A DNA stretch of 64,000 nt from Streptomyces halobius (GCF_023277745.1 NZ_CP086322.1:6758001-6822000), one strand, 5' to 3'; numbered from the stretch's first letter, positions 1 to 8,780 are shown. The notes: generated by a model from the sequence alone, not told the origin. Numbers and translations are program-made.

Positions 1-637
1 CGTTCCCGCTGATTCCGTTGACGAAGTACTCCTGCCCAGTGAGAAAGCGCTGGGCGAGCACCGCATCGTTGCGCTCACCTATCTGATTGATGGCTCCGTA
101 GAGACGACGGAACGCCGTTTCCAGTTCGGCCTCACCCTTGCAGACGGTCACGGAATCCGTACCCGCGCTCGCCTGGGGCTTGAGAACCACCGGCCAGTTC
201 CCGGTCCGTGCCCAGTCGAGGAGCCCCTCGAAGTCCCGGCCCAGGAAGTGGTCCATGCTGCGCAGTCCCGCCTTCTTGAGGCGGTTGTGCATTTCGTACT
301 TGTCCCGGTGGGAATTGCTGTCCGCCGGGTCGTTCCCTGGAAGTCCGAGCTCGTCGGCCAGCAGGTCGGCGACGATGACCCCGCTCTCCGTGCCGGGCAG
401 GACAGCCGAAGGGCCGTAACTTTCCAGCGCCCGAGCGAGACCGGCGACGTCGCCCTCGTAGGCGAACTGATCGATGTACGCATCCGGGTCGAAGGTGGCC
501 TGATAGTAAGGAGGAACATTGCTCAGGGCGGATACGTGGATACACCTCCAGCCGTGCTCGGCCATGACGGCCGGCATCTGCGATCCGGAAGAATATCCGT
601 CGACCACTACCAGTACCTTCTGCTTTGTCGCGCTCAC
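1..637 (-). CDS. ATP-grasp domain ligase (3' end outside the window)
   Basis: The gene starts at GTG 637, overlaps the stop of the transporter gene by 4 nt, and runs off the left edge after about 212 codons. The N-terminal half reads as a pre-ATP-grasp fold: a hydrophobic strand (VLVVVDGYSSG), then VLPGTESGV, then the ATP-grasp entry NSHRDKYEMHNRLKKAGL. The ATP-binding lysine region is visible (WPVVLKPQASAG), followed by the glycine-rich loop and an AQRFLTGQEYFVNG segment. ATP-grasp enzymes activate a carboxylate as acylphosphate and join it to an amine, often making dipeptides or amides in secondary metabolism. The metal-binding C-terminal half is not in the window, so the substrate class cannot be refined. 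It is the last visible gene of the 6848-to-1 operon. Confidence 0.8.
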   Translation of the reverse strand, partial: MSATKQKVLVVVDGYSSGSQMPAVMAEHGWRCIHVSALSNVPPYYQATFDPDAYIDQFAYEGDVAGLARALESYGPSAVLPGTESGVIVADLLADELGLPGNDPADSNSHRDKYEMHNRLKKAGLRSMDHFLGRDFEGLLDWARTGNWPVVLKPQASAGTDSVTVCKGEAELETAFRRLYGAINQIGERNDAVLAQRFLTGQEYFVNGISGN

Positions 638-1605
638 TCCAGCTTCCCCTTGTGGATCATTCGCGTGCCGTAGACGGTGAATACCGCGACCACGGCACAT
701 CCGGCGGCGGATGCGACGGACCAGTCCATCCGGTCGTCGAATCCCTGGAACAGATAGGTCAGGATCGGGGCCAGCGAAAGTAGCGCGGCCACCGTGAACG
801 GCTCGGAAAGGATGATTCCGCGCTGGAGCGGCCAGAGGGGCGCGATGACTCCAAGTACGGTGGCAATCGCGAGCAGACCGGCCTGCGAGGTACCCCCGAC
901 CGAAAGACCGGGCCCGGCCAGGGCGAGCCCCGCCGCCACGAGGAGCAGCAGATGGAAACGGTGCGTCATGATTCGCGTGGCGCTCCACGCCCGCTCCGCC
1001 AGTTGCTTCGTGGCCACGGTGTTCAGCGCCTGGGAAACACCGCCGACCACCGCGGCCAGCAGTCCGACCACGGAGGCCGCGACGCTGACGTCCTTGAGCC
1101 CTGACTGCCCGGTGAACGAGGCCCAGGCCAGCAGCCCGGCGCCCAGCAGGACGCCGGTGGCCGGCACATAAATCCAGCCGGAGAACCGCCGCTTGCGCAG
1201 AAAACGCTCCAAAACGATAGTGCACAGCGGACCCAGTCCACCCATAATTGCGCTCACGATGGCCGGCTCGATGAAATGCAGTGCATAAAAGTAGCCGATC
1301 CAGTTGAAGGCGCTGGTCGTATTCAGGATCAGCAGCGGTACGACCGACCGTCTGTCGATTTTCAGTGCGCGCAGCCCGTTCCGTGCCACCAGCAGAATTC
1401 CGAAGAACACGCTGCTGACGAAGAAGCTCCAGAATAGGAACGTGAACGGATGCATGCTCTGCAGCAGATTCCCGGAGAACACCGCATTGGCGTTCGCTAG
1501 GACGAGGAAGGTCGAGACATAGGCGATTCCCAGTGTCGACGAGCCCTTTTTGGGCGGAACCCCGGGAGCGTGTTCCGACTCCGCGCGGGTCTTCGTCTCA
1601 GTCAT
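634..1605 (-). CDS. EamA/DMT-superfamily membrane transporter
   Basis: This 323-residue protein has about ten hydrophobic segments and a short polar N-terminus, the usual size and layout of drug/metabolite transporters with two EamA repeats. Segments such as FTFLFWSFFVSSVFFGILL and the loop PAIVSAIMGGLGPLCTIV fit the family. The start is ATG 1605, which overlaps the end of the upstream acetyltransferase gene by 8 nt. Longer in-frame starts would run into that gene. In this operon the likely role is export of the product or an intermediate across the cytoplasmic membrane. That role is inferred from context only. Confidence 0.8.
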   Translation of the reverse strand: MTETKTRAESEHAPGVPPKKGSSTLGIAYVSTFLVLANANAVFSGNLLQSMHPFTFLFWSFFVSSVFFGILLVARNGLRALKIDRRSVVPLLILNTTSAFNWIGYFYALHFIEPAIVSAIMGGLGPLCTIVLERFLRKRRFSGWIYVPATGVLLGAGLLAWASFTGQSGLKDVSVAASVVGLLAAVVGGVSQALNTVATKQLAERAWSATRIMTHRFHLLLLVAAGLALAGPGLSVGGTSQAGLLAIATVLGVIAPLWPLQRGIILSEPFTVAALLSLAPILTYLFQGFDDRMDWSVASAAGCAVVAVFTVYGTRMIHKGKLE

Positions 1606-2101
1606 CCAGGTGCCTCTCCATGAAGATGCTGAGAGGGTCGTCACGGTAGGAGCCGAAGGGTCCGCGCTCGGCGTACCCGAAGGTGCGGTACAGGGCGATG
1701 GCCTCGGGCTGGGCGACGCCCGTCTCCAGTCGCATGGTGCGGACGCCCTCGACGCGAGCTGCCGACTCAAGGGCGGCGAGCACTTGGGCGCCTACGCCCT
1801 GCCGACGGGCACCAGTGTCGACACACATCCGCTTGATCTCGCCGGTACGGTCCGGATACAGCACCACGGCCCCGCACGCGAGCGGGGCGCCCGACGCCTT
1901 GGCACGGGCCACCAGGAACCGTACGGACGGCGAGCGCAGTTCCTCGACGTGCAGCATGTGGACGCTCTCCACCGGGTACAGCTCGTGCGCGTACTCCTCC
2001 GACCGGCGCAGCATCCGGGCCACTGTCGGCTCTTCCGGGTCACCGGGGGTGACAGTGAACGACCGGTCGGCTACCCCTGCTCCGGTGACGTCCCCCGTCA
2101 T
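1598..2101 (-). CDS. GNAT-family N-acetyltransferase
   Basis: This 167-residue protein has the GNAT core. The acetyl-CoA pyrophosphate loop RRQGVG lies at residues 99-104, preceded by a beta strand (EIKRMCVD), and motif B (AIALYRTFGYAERGPFG) follows. The family moves an acetyl group from acetyl-CoA to an amine. It overlaps the GMC oxidoreductase gene upstream by 4 nt (ATGA) and the transporter gene downstream by 8 nt, so the three are translationally coupled. It may acetylate a pathway intermediate or give self-resistance by acetylating the product. The sequence does not decide between these. Confidence 0.82.
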   Translation of the reverse strand: MTGDVTGAGVADRSFTVTPGDPEEPTVARMLRRSEEYAHELYPVESVHMLHVEELRSPSVRFLVARAKASGAPLACGAVVLYPDRTGEIKRMCVDTGARRQGVGAQVLAALESAARVEGVRTMRLETGVAQPEAIALYRTFGYAERGPFGSYRDDPLSIFMERHLDD

Positions 2102-3705
2102 GCGGCCCCCTTCCGGTGGTCCTCCAGCACCAAGGCCGCGCCCTTCTCGCCGATCATGAGGCTGGCGGCGTTGGTGTTGCCCGAGACGATGGTGGGCATG
2201 ACGGACGCGTCGATCACGCGCAGTCCAGCCACGCCGTGCACACGCAGCCGCTGGTCAACCACGGCGTCGGCGTCGCTGCCCATACGGCAGGTGCCGACGG
2301 GGTGGTACGAGGTGTCGCCGTGGTCGCGCGCGTACGCCAGCAGTTCCTCGTCCGTCCGGACCCCGCGGCCCGGCGTCAGCTCGTACTCGCGGTAGGGGGC
2401 GAGACTGGGCCCCTCGACGATTCGCCGGGCGATCCGCATGCCGGCCACGAGCGTGGTCCGGTCGAGTTCCGTGTCGAGGAAGCGCGGCCGGATCGCGGGC
2501 GGCGTCAGCGGGACGCGGGAGCGGATGTGGATGGAACCCTTCGACTCGGGACGCAGCTGGTACACGCCCACGGTCATGCCGGGGGAGGTGTCGAGACGCC
2601 GGGTCGATCCGGCGCCGTAGCTGGCCGGGGCGAAGTGGAACTGGATATCGGGGCGGGTCTCCTCCTCCGCGGACCTGACGAAGCCGTAACCCAGGGCGAT
2701 GGGCAGGCTCAGCAGCCCGCGCCGGTTGCGTACGTACTCGGCGACCTCCCGGACCAGGCCGAGTCCACGGGACCGCTCGTTGAAGGTGATCGGCTGCCGC
2801 ACCCGCCAGCGCAGCCGGGCGGCGAAGTGGTCCCGGAAGTTCTCGCCGACACCGGGGAGGTGGTGGACGACGGGCACTCCCACGGCGGCGAGGGTCTCCG
2901 CCGAACCGATACCGGAGAGTTCCAGCAGCTGCGGCGACTGCACCGTACCCGCGCTGACGATCACTTCACGGCGGCAGACGGCCCGATGGACCTCGCCCTT
3001 ATGCCGGAACTCCACACCGGTGCAGCGCTTGCTGGCGAACTGGAGTCCGCCGACGTGCGCCTCCGTCAGGAGGGTCAGGTTCGGGCGCTGCCGGGCCTGC
3101 TCCAGATAGGTGCCGGCCGCGGAGGAGCGGCGCCCCTCCGCGTGGTTGACCTGGTAGTAGCCGAAGCCTTCCTGGTCACCGGAGTTGTAGTCCGGGTTCT
3201 CCGGATAGCCGGCCTTGACGGCCGATTCGAGGAAGGCGTTACACAGTTCGTCTCGTTCACGCGGGAGACCGACCGAGATCAGGCCGGTCCGGCCGCGGTT
3301 CTCGCCGCCGATCTCGGGCGCGCGCTCAAGGCTCTTGAAGTAGGGAAGCACATCCGCCCAGGACCAGCCGGGGTTGTCGAGCGCCGCCCAGTCGTCGTAG
3401 TCCTCCTTCTGGCCGCGGACGTAGATCATGCCGTTGATGGCGTTCGACCCGCCGAGGAGCCGGCCTCGGGGAATCCGCACGCTGCGTCCTGCGATGGTCG
3501 GATCGGCGTCCGTCTCGAAACACCAGTCATACTTCGGATTGCCCATCAGCACCGTCTCGGCCGCCGGGATGGAGAGGAGCGGGCTGTGCCGCTCGCTGCC
3601 CGACTCAAGCAGCAGCACACTGATCGACGGGTCCTCGGTGAGCCGCCCTGCTAGCACACAGCCCGCGGCGCCCCCACCGACGATGATGTAGTCGTGCGTC
3701 TTCAT
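2098..3705 (-). CDS. GMC-family FAD-dependent oxidoreductase
   Basis: The 535-residue protein has the FAD dinucleotide-binding start DYIIVGGGAAGCVLAGRL (GGGAAG at residues 10-15). It has both GMC signatures, around GRLLGGSNAINGMIYVRG and GTVQSPQLLELSGIG. The C-terminus carries YHPVGTCRMG and SGNTNAASLMIGEKGA, which supply the His/Asn active-site pair. The length and pattern resemble choline dehydrogenase-like alcohol oxidases, so oxidation of a hydroxyl to a carbonyl is the likely chemistry. ATG 3705 was chosen. An in-frame GTG at 3720 would give a 4-nt overlap with the dioxygenase stop and is a real alternative. Confidence 0.9.
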   Translation of the reverse strand: MKTHDYIIVGGGAAGCVLAGRLTEDPSISVLLLESGSERHSPLLSIPAAETVLMGNPKYDWCFETDADPTIAGRSVRIPRGRLLGGSNAINGMIYVRGQKEDYDDWAALDNPGWSWADVLPYFKSLERAPEIGGENRGRTGLISVGLPRERDELCNAFLESAVKAGYPENPDYNSGDQEGFGYYQVNHAEGRRSSAAGTYLEQARQRPNLTLLTEAHVGGLQFASKRCTGVEFRHKGEVHRAVCRREVIVSAGTVQSPQLLELSGIGSAETLAAVGVPVVHHLPGVGENFRDHFAARLRWRVRQPITFNERSRGLGLVREVAEYVRNRRGLLSLPIALGYGFVRSAEEETRPDIQFHFAPASYGAGSTRRLDTSPGMTVGVYQLRPESKGSIHIRSRVPLTPPAIRPRFLDTELDRTTLVAGMRIARRIVEGPSLAPYREYELTPGRGVRTDEELLAYARDHGDTSYHPVGTCRMGSDADAVVDQRLRVHGVAGLRVIDASVMPTIVSGNTNAASLMIGEKGAALVLEDHRKGAA

Positions 3706-3716
3706 GACCGACCCGC

Positions 3717-4571
3717 TCACGCCGCGACGGAGGCCGACCGACGGCCCGAGATGGTGGTGCGGTGCATCAGGCGTGTGTGCGCGACATCGTCGTAGTAGGT
3801 CGCCCGGTGCATCGCGCTGCGGTTGTCCCACAGGACGATGTCGCCCGGCTGCCACTTGTGGCAGTAGGTGAACTGGGGCTGGACAGCGAACTCCTGGAGG
3901 AATGTGACCAGGGGGAGGCTCTCCTCCTCGGACATCCCCTCGATCCGCCACGGTACGTTGCCGCCGACCATGAGGGCCTTGCGGCCAGTCTCCTCGTGGA
4001 CACGGACGACGGGGTGGGGCACGTCGCCCCACTCGGCACGTTCCTCGGCGGTGGGCGCCGGGCGGTCGGGGTAGTTGTACGGACGGGACTGGACCCGGCT
4101 GATGATGACCTTGAGGTTCTCGACGCGGTTCTTGACGGACTCGGGCAGGGCGTCGTAGGCGGCGTACATGTTGGCGTACCAGGTGTCGCCTCCGACCGGC
4201 GGCACCACACGGGCGTGCAGCATCGAGCCGACCGGCGGATCGGTGAGGAAGTGGCCGTCGCTGTGCCAGACACGGCCGCTGTACGCCGAGCCCACCGGCT
4301 TCCCGTCCTTCTTGAGATTCGACAGGATCAGGATCTCGGGGTGCTCGCCGTCGCCGAACCGCGAGCGGGTGTACATGTATATCTCGCCAAACCGCTTGGT
4401 GAACGCGATGTGCTGCGCGGGGGTCATGGTCTGGCCCCGGAACAGAAGAATCGTCGTGTCGAGCCATGCCTTGTAGACACGCTCGAAATCGCGGTCGGAG
4501 ATGTCGCCCGCGACGTCGATTCCGCGTACTTCAGTGCCGATACCGTCGGTGATGGGTACGAGCTCAAGCAT
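3717..4571 (-). CDS. TauD/TfdA-family Fe(II)/2-oxoglutarate dioxygenase
   Basis: This 284-residue protein belongs to the TauD/TfdA family. The iron ligands are visible as H103-x-D105 (VWHSDGHF) and H255 in WDNRSAMHRATYY. The 2-oxoglutarate-binding arginine is near 271 (RLMHRTTISG). The N-terminal strand ITDGIGTEVRGIDV is typical. Members hydroxylate, desaturate or cleave small substrates using 2-oxoglutarate and oxygen. The start ATG 4571 has AAGGGAG seven bases upstream. It sits between the AsnB-like ligase and the GMC oxidase, so a hydroxylation followed by alcohol oxidation is a reasonable inferred order. Confidence 0.9.
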   Translation of the reverse strand: MLELVPITDGIGTEVRGIDVAGDISDRDFERVYKAWLDTTILLFRGQTMTPAQHIAFTKRFGEIYMYTRSRFGDGEHPEILILSNLKKDGKPVGSAYSGRVWHSDGHFLTDPPVGSMLHARVVPPVGGDTWYANMYAAYDALPESVKNRVENLKVIISRVQSRPYNYPDRPAPTAEERAEWGDVPHPVVRVHEETGRKALMVGGNVPWRIEGMSEEESLPLVTFLQEFAVQPQFTYCHKWQPGDIVLWDNRSAMHRATYYDDVAHTRLMHRTTISGRRSASVAA

Positions 4572-4632
4572 GAAGGATCTCCCTTGGGTTTCCTACGGGG
4601 GATGAGGTGCTCACGAGGTGCTCCGGCGAGCG

Positions 4633-6471
4633 TCAGCCGAGCGACACCCCGTATTCGTCGACCCAGTTGTGCAGCTCTACCAGTTGGATCAGCAGTGCGG
4701 CCTGGTTCGATCCGCCCGGCAGCTCCGAACGGATCGCGTTGGCGCTGATCTGCTGGATGAGCCCGTTCATCCTCGCGGTATCGAATATTCCGGCCAGGGG
4801 AGATGCCTCGTCGTTGACGATCCACGACGCCTCGCGGACGAGTGTCCGGTCGTAGGACGGATTCTGGACGTGCGGGTAGGCGCTCTTCTTCCGACTGGCG
4901 GTGCTCGGCGGAAGAACATCCGCCATGGCCGCCTTGAGCAGGCCCTTCACGCCGCCCCGCGACTTCATGGCCCACGGTACGTTCCACACGTACTCGATCA
5001 GCCGGTGGTCGCAGAACGGCACCCGTACATCCAGGCCGAGCGAGGCGCTCATGCGCTCCTTGCGGTCGAGGATGACAGCGAGCGGCCCGGAGAGGCCGAG
5101 GTAGAAGATCTCCCGCATCCGCGCGTTCTCGGCGTCCTCGCCGGGCAGCCGGGGGACGTCCGACATCAGCTGGGAGTACCGCGCGAGTTCGTCCTCCTCC
5201 GGCTTGATCAGTGCGGTCAGTTCCGGGGAGAGATGGCGCGAGAGCCTGGGGCCGTCTCCGAGCCAGGGAAAGTGGCCGTGCTCGAACACGTCCTTTTTGA
5301 AGAAGTACGGGTAGCCGCCGAAGACTTCGTCCGCGGCCTCACCGGTCAGCGCGACGGTGGAGTTGTTGCGGATCTGACGGAAGAGCAGGTACATCGATGC
5401 GTCGAACTGGCCCCATCCCGGGAGGTCACGGGCCTTGCGGGTGGCTGGGATAACGTCCAGCAGGTCCTGCACCGTGGCGGTGAGGGTGTGGTGGCGGCTG
5501 CCCATGTACTCGGCGGCGGCTGCCGCGTAGGGAGCATCGATGTCCGGGCGCAGCTCGGTCGCCACGAAGTGCGCCAGGTCGCTCTCGAACTGCACGCAGT
5601 AGGTGTCGAGGGTCCGGTCGGCGCCGTCCTGGCGTAGTCGGCGGACGGCGAGCGCCGCTATCGACGTCGAGTCGACTCCGCCTGAGAGCATGCTGCTGAG
5701 TGGCCCGGCCGAGATCAGTTGGCGGCCGACGATGTCGTCCAGCAGATCCCGGACATGGCGTGCGGTGTCGTCGAAGGAGTCGCGGTGGGGTTCGCTGGTC
5801 AGCTGCCAGTAGCGGCGTCGCGTCAGACCGGACTCCGTGTATGTCAGCACATGTCCGGGTTGTACCTCGCGGAGCCCGGTCAGTGGTGTCTCGCCGGGCA
5901 GGGCCAGTCGAGGCTGGAGGGCGACCGGGAGCATATGGAGGTCGAGCCGCGCTTCGAAGCGCGGATTGGCCATGATGCCCTTCGGAACGGATGCGAAGAG
6001 AATGCCGCCAGGGTATTCGTAGTAGTAGAGCGGCTTGACACCCAGACGGTCGCGGCCGAGCAGGAGCTTTCGAGTTCGTCCGTCCCAGATCGCGAATCCG
6101 AAGGCGCCGTTGACACGGTCCACGCATCGGTCACCCCAGAGCAGGTATGCCTGGAGGAGAACTTCCGGGCAGGCGCCGGTCTTGAGGACCCCACCGGCGC
6201 CTTCGATTTCACGGGCGAGTTCCGGCAGATTGTAGATTTCTCCCGCGACGGCGACGGCCACCGTCTCCGCTCCGATTCGCTCCTGAAGGGGCTGCTCGGC
6301 CGGGACTTCGGAGGCGATAAGGGCTTGGTGGCCGAGTGCGGCATTCTGGGAAATCCAGGTTCCCTTGGCGTCAGGGCCACGGGTCTGCATCGCGTCCGTC
6401 ATCGCATGGATGACACTTTCCTGCATGCTCAGATCATGACGAAAATCAATCCAGCCCACCAAGCCACTCAC
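4633..6471 (-). CDS. Asparagine-synthetase-like ligase with degenerate glutaminase domain
   Basis: The 612-residue protein has the class B asparagine synthetase layout: N-terminal Ntn-hydrolase fold, then an ATP-pyrophosphatase domain with SGGVDS at residues 263-268 and LDRKERMSASLGLDVRVPF further on. GTG 6471 is preceded by AGGAG at eight bases, fixing the start. The protein therefore begins V/M-S-G, with serine where the catalytic cysteine should be. Other glutamine-binding residues have also changed: HRRLS has become HQALIAS, NGEIYN has become AGEIYN, and the SDxEV block has become ACPEV. This pattern is known in beta-lactam synthetase-like and other repurposed homologues that adenylate a carboxylate without hydrolysing glutamine. 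The substrate is unknown. Confidence 0.85.
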   Translation of the reverse strand: MSGLVGWIDFRHDLSMQESVIHAMTDAMQTRGPDAKGTWISQNAALGHQALIASEVPAEQPLQERIGAETVAVAVAGEIYNLPELAREIEGAGGVLKTGACPEVLLQAYLLWGDRCVDRVNGAFGFAIWDGRTRKLLLGRDRLGVKPLYYYEYPGGILFASVPKGIMANPRFEARLDLHMLPVALQPRLALPGETPLTGLREVQPGHVLTYTESGLTRRRYWQLTSEPHRDSFDDTARHVRDLLDDIVGRQLISAGPLSSMLSGGVDSTSIAALAVRRLRQDGADRTLDTYCVQFESDLAHFVATELRPDIDAPYAAAAAEYMGSRHHTLTATVQDLLDVIPATRKARDLPGWGQFDASMYLLFRQIRNNSTVALTGEAADEVFGGYPYFFKKDVFEHGHFPWLGDGPRLSRHLSPELTALIKPEEDELARYSQLMSDVPRLPGEDAENARMREIFYLGLSGPLAVILDRKERMSASLGLDVRVPFCDHRLIEYVWNVPWAMKSRGGVKGLLKAAMADVLPPSTASRKKSAYPHVQNPSYDRTLVREASWIVNDEASPLAGIFDTARMNGLIQQISANAIRSELPGGSNQAALLIQLVELHNWVDEYGVSLG

Positions 6472-6618
6472 TAGATCATCTCCTGGGGCACGCTGTCCAC
6501 CTCCGCCGAAAATGAGCAGGGTGGAGCGCAACGAGAAAGCGGAATCGGTAAGAGAGAAAAGGTAGGAAAGACGCCCGAGCGGCTTTCCCGGGGCAGCCTC
6601 CCCCTGATGACTACTGAA

Positions 6619-6694
6619 CTTCGCCACGTGATGTCGCTGGCACGGCGGCCCCGGCCTGCGGCAATCAGCTACCGAGGTGCGACATCACGCGAAG
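6619..6694. repeat. Long imperfect inverted repeat between peptide and ligase genes
   Basis: The left arm at 6619-6637 (CTTCGC-CAC-GTGATGTCGC) matches the reverse complement of the right arm at 6679-6694 apart from a 3-nt bulge. The innermost 11 bp are perfect and the spacer is 41 nt. It lies just after the peptide stop and about 150 bases before the AsnB-like start. It could be a terminator or attenuator limiting read-through from the peptide gene, or a regulator-binding site. There is no U-run, which argues against a simple intrinsic terminator. Confidence 0.55.
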
Positions 6695-6698
6695 ATCA

Positions 6699-6848
6699 TC
6701 AGTAACCCCAGCCGGTGTCGTTGATGTCGGCGGCGGTCGCCCGGCCCCAGCCCCTGTCATTCGAACCCGTTCCGGCCAGTGGGGCTGTGAGGCCAGCCAC
6801 CACGGCCAGCGCCCCTCGAACAACAAGAATCTTACAAAAAAGCCTCAT
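6699..6848 (-). CDS. Small secreted peptide with two NDxGWG motifs
   Basis: This 49-residue ORF starts at ATG 6848, five bases after AGGGGG. It begins with a basic residue and a hydrophobic stretch (KILVVRGALAVVAGL) followed by TAPLAG, which looks like a signal peptide. The C-terminal part contains SNDRGWGRA and then INDTGWGY at the very end, so one motif is repeated. It is divergent from the LuxR-type regulator gene (intergenic about 190 bases) and lies upstream of the AsnB-like operon on the same strand. The placement suggests an exported signal or sensed peptide. A RiPP precursor is an alternative. Neither role is proven by sequence alone. Confidence 0.65.
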   Translation of the reverse strand: MRLFCKILVVRGALAVVAGLTAPLAGTGSNDRGWGRATAADINDTGWGY

Positions 6849-7035
6849 AACGCCCCCTGGCTGTTTCGGGACTTGACGATGCCCACTGCCGGTGCGCCGT
6901 TGCACCCCCCAGGGCCTGACACTGAACACCATGGCATGTCGCACATGTTTACGGACTGACAGGACTGATCATGATGCTGCATGGCACCTTGCTGACAGGC
7001 TCGCGAAACAGACTTAATTGAGGATACTGATACAT

Positions 7036-8043
7036 ATGGGTGAGTTAGTTGCTCGAGAAGCGCTGGAGCGCGTGTATGGGTATGCACTGAGCAGAGGGAT
7101 AGGCCAGGGCAACTGTGTCGCCGAACTCACCAAGGTGCTCGGGCTGCACGCAGCCGACATCGAGTCCACGATCCAACAACTCTTAAAGATGGGACTGTTG
7201 CGCGAACTGCCCAACCAGGAGATAGCCGCAGTGCCCCCCGAGGAAGCGGTGAGCCGGCTGGTCGGCCCGCTTGAGCGCGAGGTGCGTGCGCGACGCACCC
7301 GGATCGAGGAGACGCGGAGCCTGTTGATGTCCTTCCTCCCTGTCTTCGAGGTCAGCCTTGCCGCACGCCAACAGCCCAGGCCATTCGAGTTGCTGGAGGA
7401 ATTGTCCGTCGTCCGGGCGGCGATCGCTGAGCTGGCTGCCGCAGCCCAGGAGGAAATCCTCACGGCCCAGCCTGGCGGCGCCCGCCAGGAGAGCATCCTC
7501 GAAGAGGCTGCACCGCGCGATGAGGCCGCCCTCGCGAGAGGGGTGCGGATGCGCATCCTCTACCAGCACACGGCGCGCTTCAGTCTGGGGACCACGGCCT
7601 ACGTAGAACGCGCACAGAACGGCGGCGCCCAGGTCCGCACCCTGGACGACTACTTCCCCCGCTTTCTGATCTTCGATCGGAAAACCGCCGTGCTCACCGT
7701 CCTCGGCCACCCTCAGGCGGCGTTGCTCGTCCGCGAACCCAACGTCGTGGCATTCATGATTGAGATGTACGAGCGGATGTGGCTCACCGGCGACCCCTAC
7801 ACCGCCGATCACGGCAGGCGCAGCGAGATCTCCGATGACCTCAAGCAGGCCATCGTCCGGCTCCTGGTCAAAGGTATGACCGATGCCTCCATCGCGACCC
7901 GACTCGGTATGTCCGTACGTACCTGCCGACGCCATATTGCCGACCTCATGACCGAACTGGGCGCGCAGAGCCGATTCCAGGCCGGTCATCTGCTCGCCGC
8001 CCGTGAGACCAATCCCGAGTCGCGGGTGGAGTGCGATCTCTGA
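7036..8043 (+). CDS. LuxR-type HTH transcriptional regulator with TrmB-like N-terminus
   Basis: The 335-residue protein has an N-terminal winged-helix-like segment (about residues 1-60, ending LLKMGLLREL). A middle part contains RGVRMRILYQHTARF, seen in TrmB/PLD-like effector domains of Streptomyces regulators. The C-terminus is a LuxR helix-turn-helix (GMTDASIATRLGMSVRTCRR). There is no response-regulator receiver domain. ATG 7036 is preferred over TTG 7018 because GAGG lies 12 bases before it and nothing precedes the TTG. It is divergent from the peptide gene at 6848, so it most likely controls that gene and the biosynthetic operon behind it. Confidence 0.85.
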   Translation: MGELVAREALERVYGYALSRGIGQGNCVAELTKVLGLHAADIESTIQQLLKMGLLRELPNQEIAAVPPEEAVSRLVGPLEREVRARRTRIEETRSLLMSFLPVFEVSLAARQQPRPFELLEELSVVRAAIAELAAAAQEEILTAQPGGARQESILEEAAPRDEAALARGVRMRILYQHTARFSLGTTAYVERAQNGGAQVRTLDDYFPRFLIFDRKTAVLTVLGHPQAALLVREPNVVAFMIEMYERMWLTGDPYTADHGRRSEISDDLKQAIVRLLVKGMTDASIATRLGMSVRTCRRHIADLMTELGAQSRFQAGHLLAARETNPESRVECDL

Positions 8044-8519
8044 TCGGTTCGACCCCTCGAGGCCAGTTCCCCAGGGGTCCGCACGTCACGGCACCGCAAC
8101 CGAGTCATCCCCGGTCCCGCCTACAGCCGTGTCCGCGTTGCACACCCTCTCCGAACAGCACAGTTAGAGCGAACGGGTGAATGCCGAGTCGCCCGCCGGA
8201 CGGGCCAGCCAAGTGGAGAAAGGCGCCCCGGGATGGGACGGTGTCTTGGGTCCGGCCTCCAGTTAGCGGTTGCGCGCCGTCGCCGCCTCCAGCCAAGCAG
8301 GGAGGCACCCGACGCGCGCTGTTGTGCGGGGACTTGGGGTGTGACGTTGGTCCGTGTCGCTCGCGCAGCCCCTTCGCTGTGGGCGGCCTACCTCCAAGCC
8401 AGCGCGTAGACCAGGCAGACGAGGCTCGCTCGCTCCGGCCCCAGAAGTTGCCCTCGGTGCCGTCCAGACGCTGGTGATCGCGTTACACCGCGGCCCGCCC
8501 GACGCCGCCGAGACCGCAT

Positions 8520-8690
8520 CCGAGCACACCTGTGAATCCTGCGGAGCCCCGGCCGCATCCGCTTGCGCGGCGACGATCACCGCACCTGGATGCAGGCTAG
8601 CTGCGACACCTGCCGTACGCGCCCACCGCACCGGGCCGAGCCGACGGACGGCAAAGCAATCACCTCTTAGCAGCCACCGGCGGGACGCCG
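8520..8690 (+). pseudogene. Frameshifted remnant of a small Cys-rich (zinc-ribbon-like) protein
   Basis: One frame reads EHTCESCGAP. A one-base shift then continues GRIRLRGDDHRTWMQAS and CDTCR. Joined, they give a CxxC...CxxC protein of a kind seen as small hypothetical proteins in Streptomyces. The apparent loss of one G in a CCGG run near 8545 breaks it. No start or complete C-terminus can be assigned. Confidence 0.35.
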
Positions 8691-8780
8691 ACAACACCGA
8701 TCTTCTCGACGTCATAGGCAACCCCGCCCGGGTCACACAGAACCCGTTCCGGTAAGTCGCGGGCGGCTTTATACCCGGCG

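Noticed and set aside
4633..6471. Calling the AsnB-like gene a lasso peptide cyclase.
   Set aside because: No lasso precursor, RRE protein or leader protease is near, and the length and motifs fit AsnB/BLS-type ligases better.
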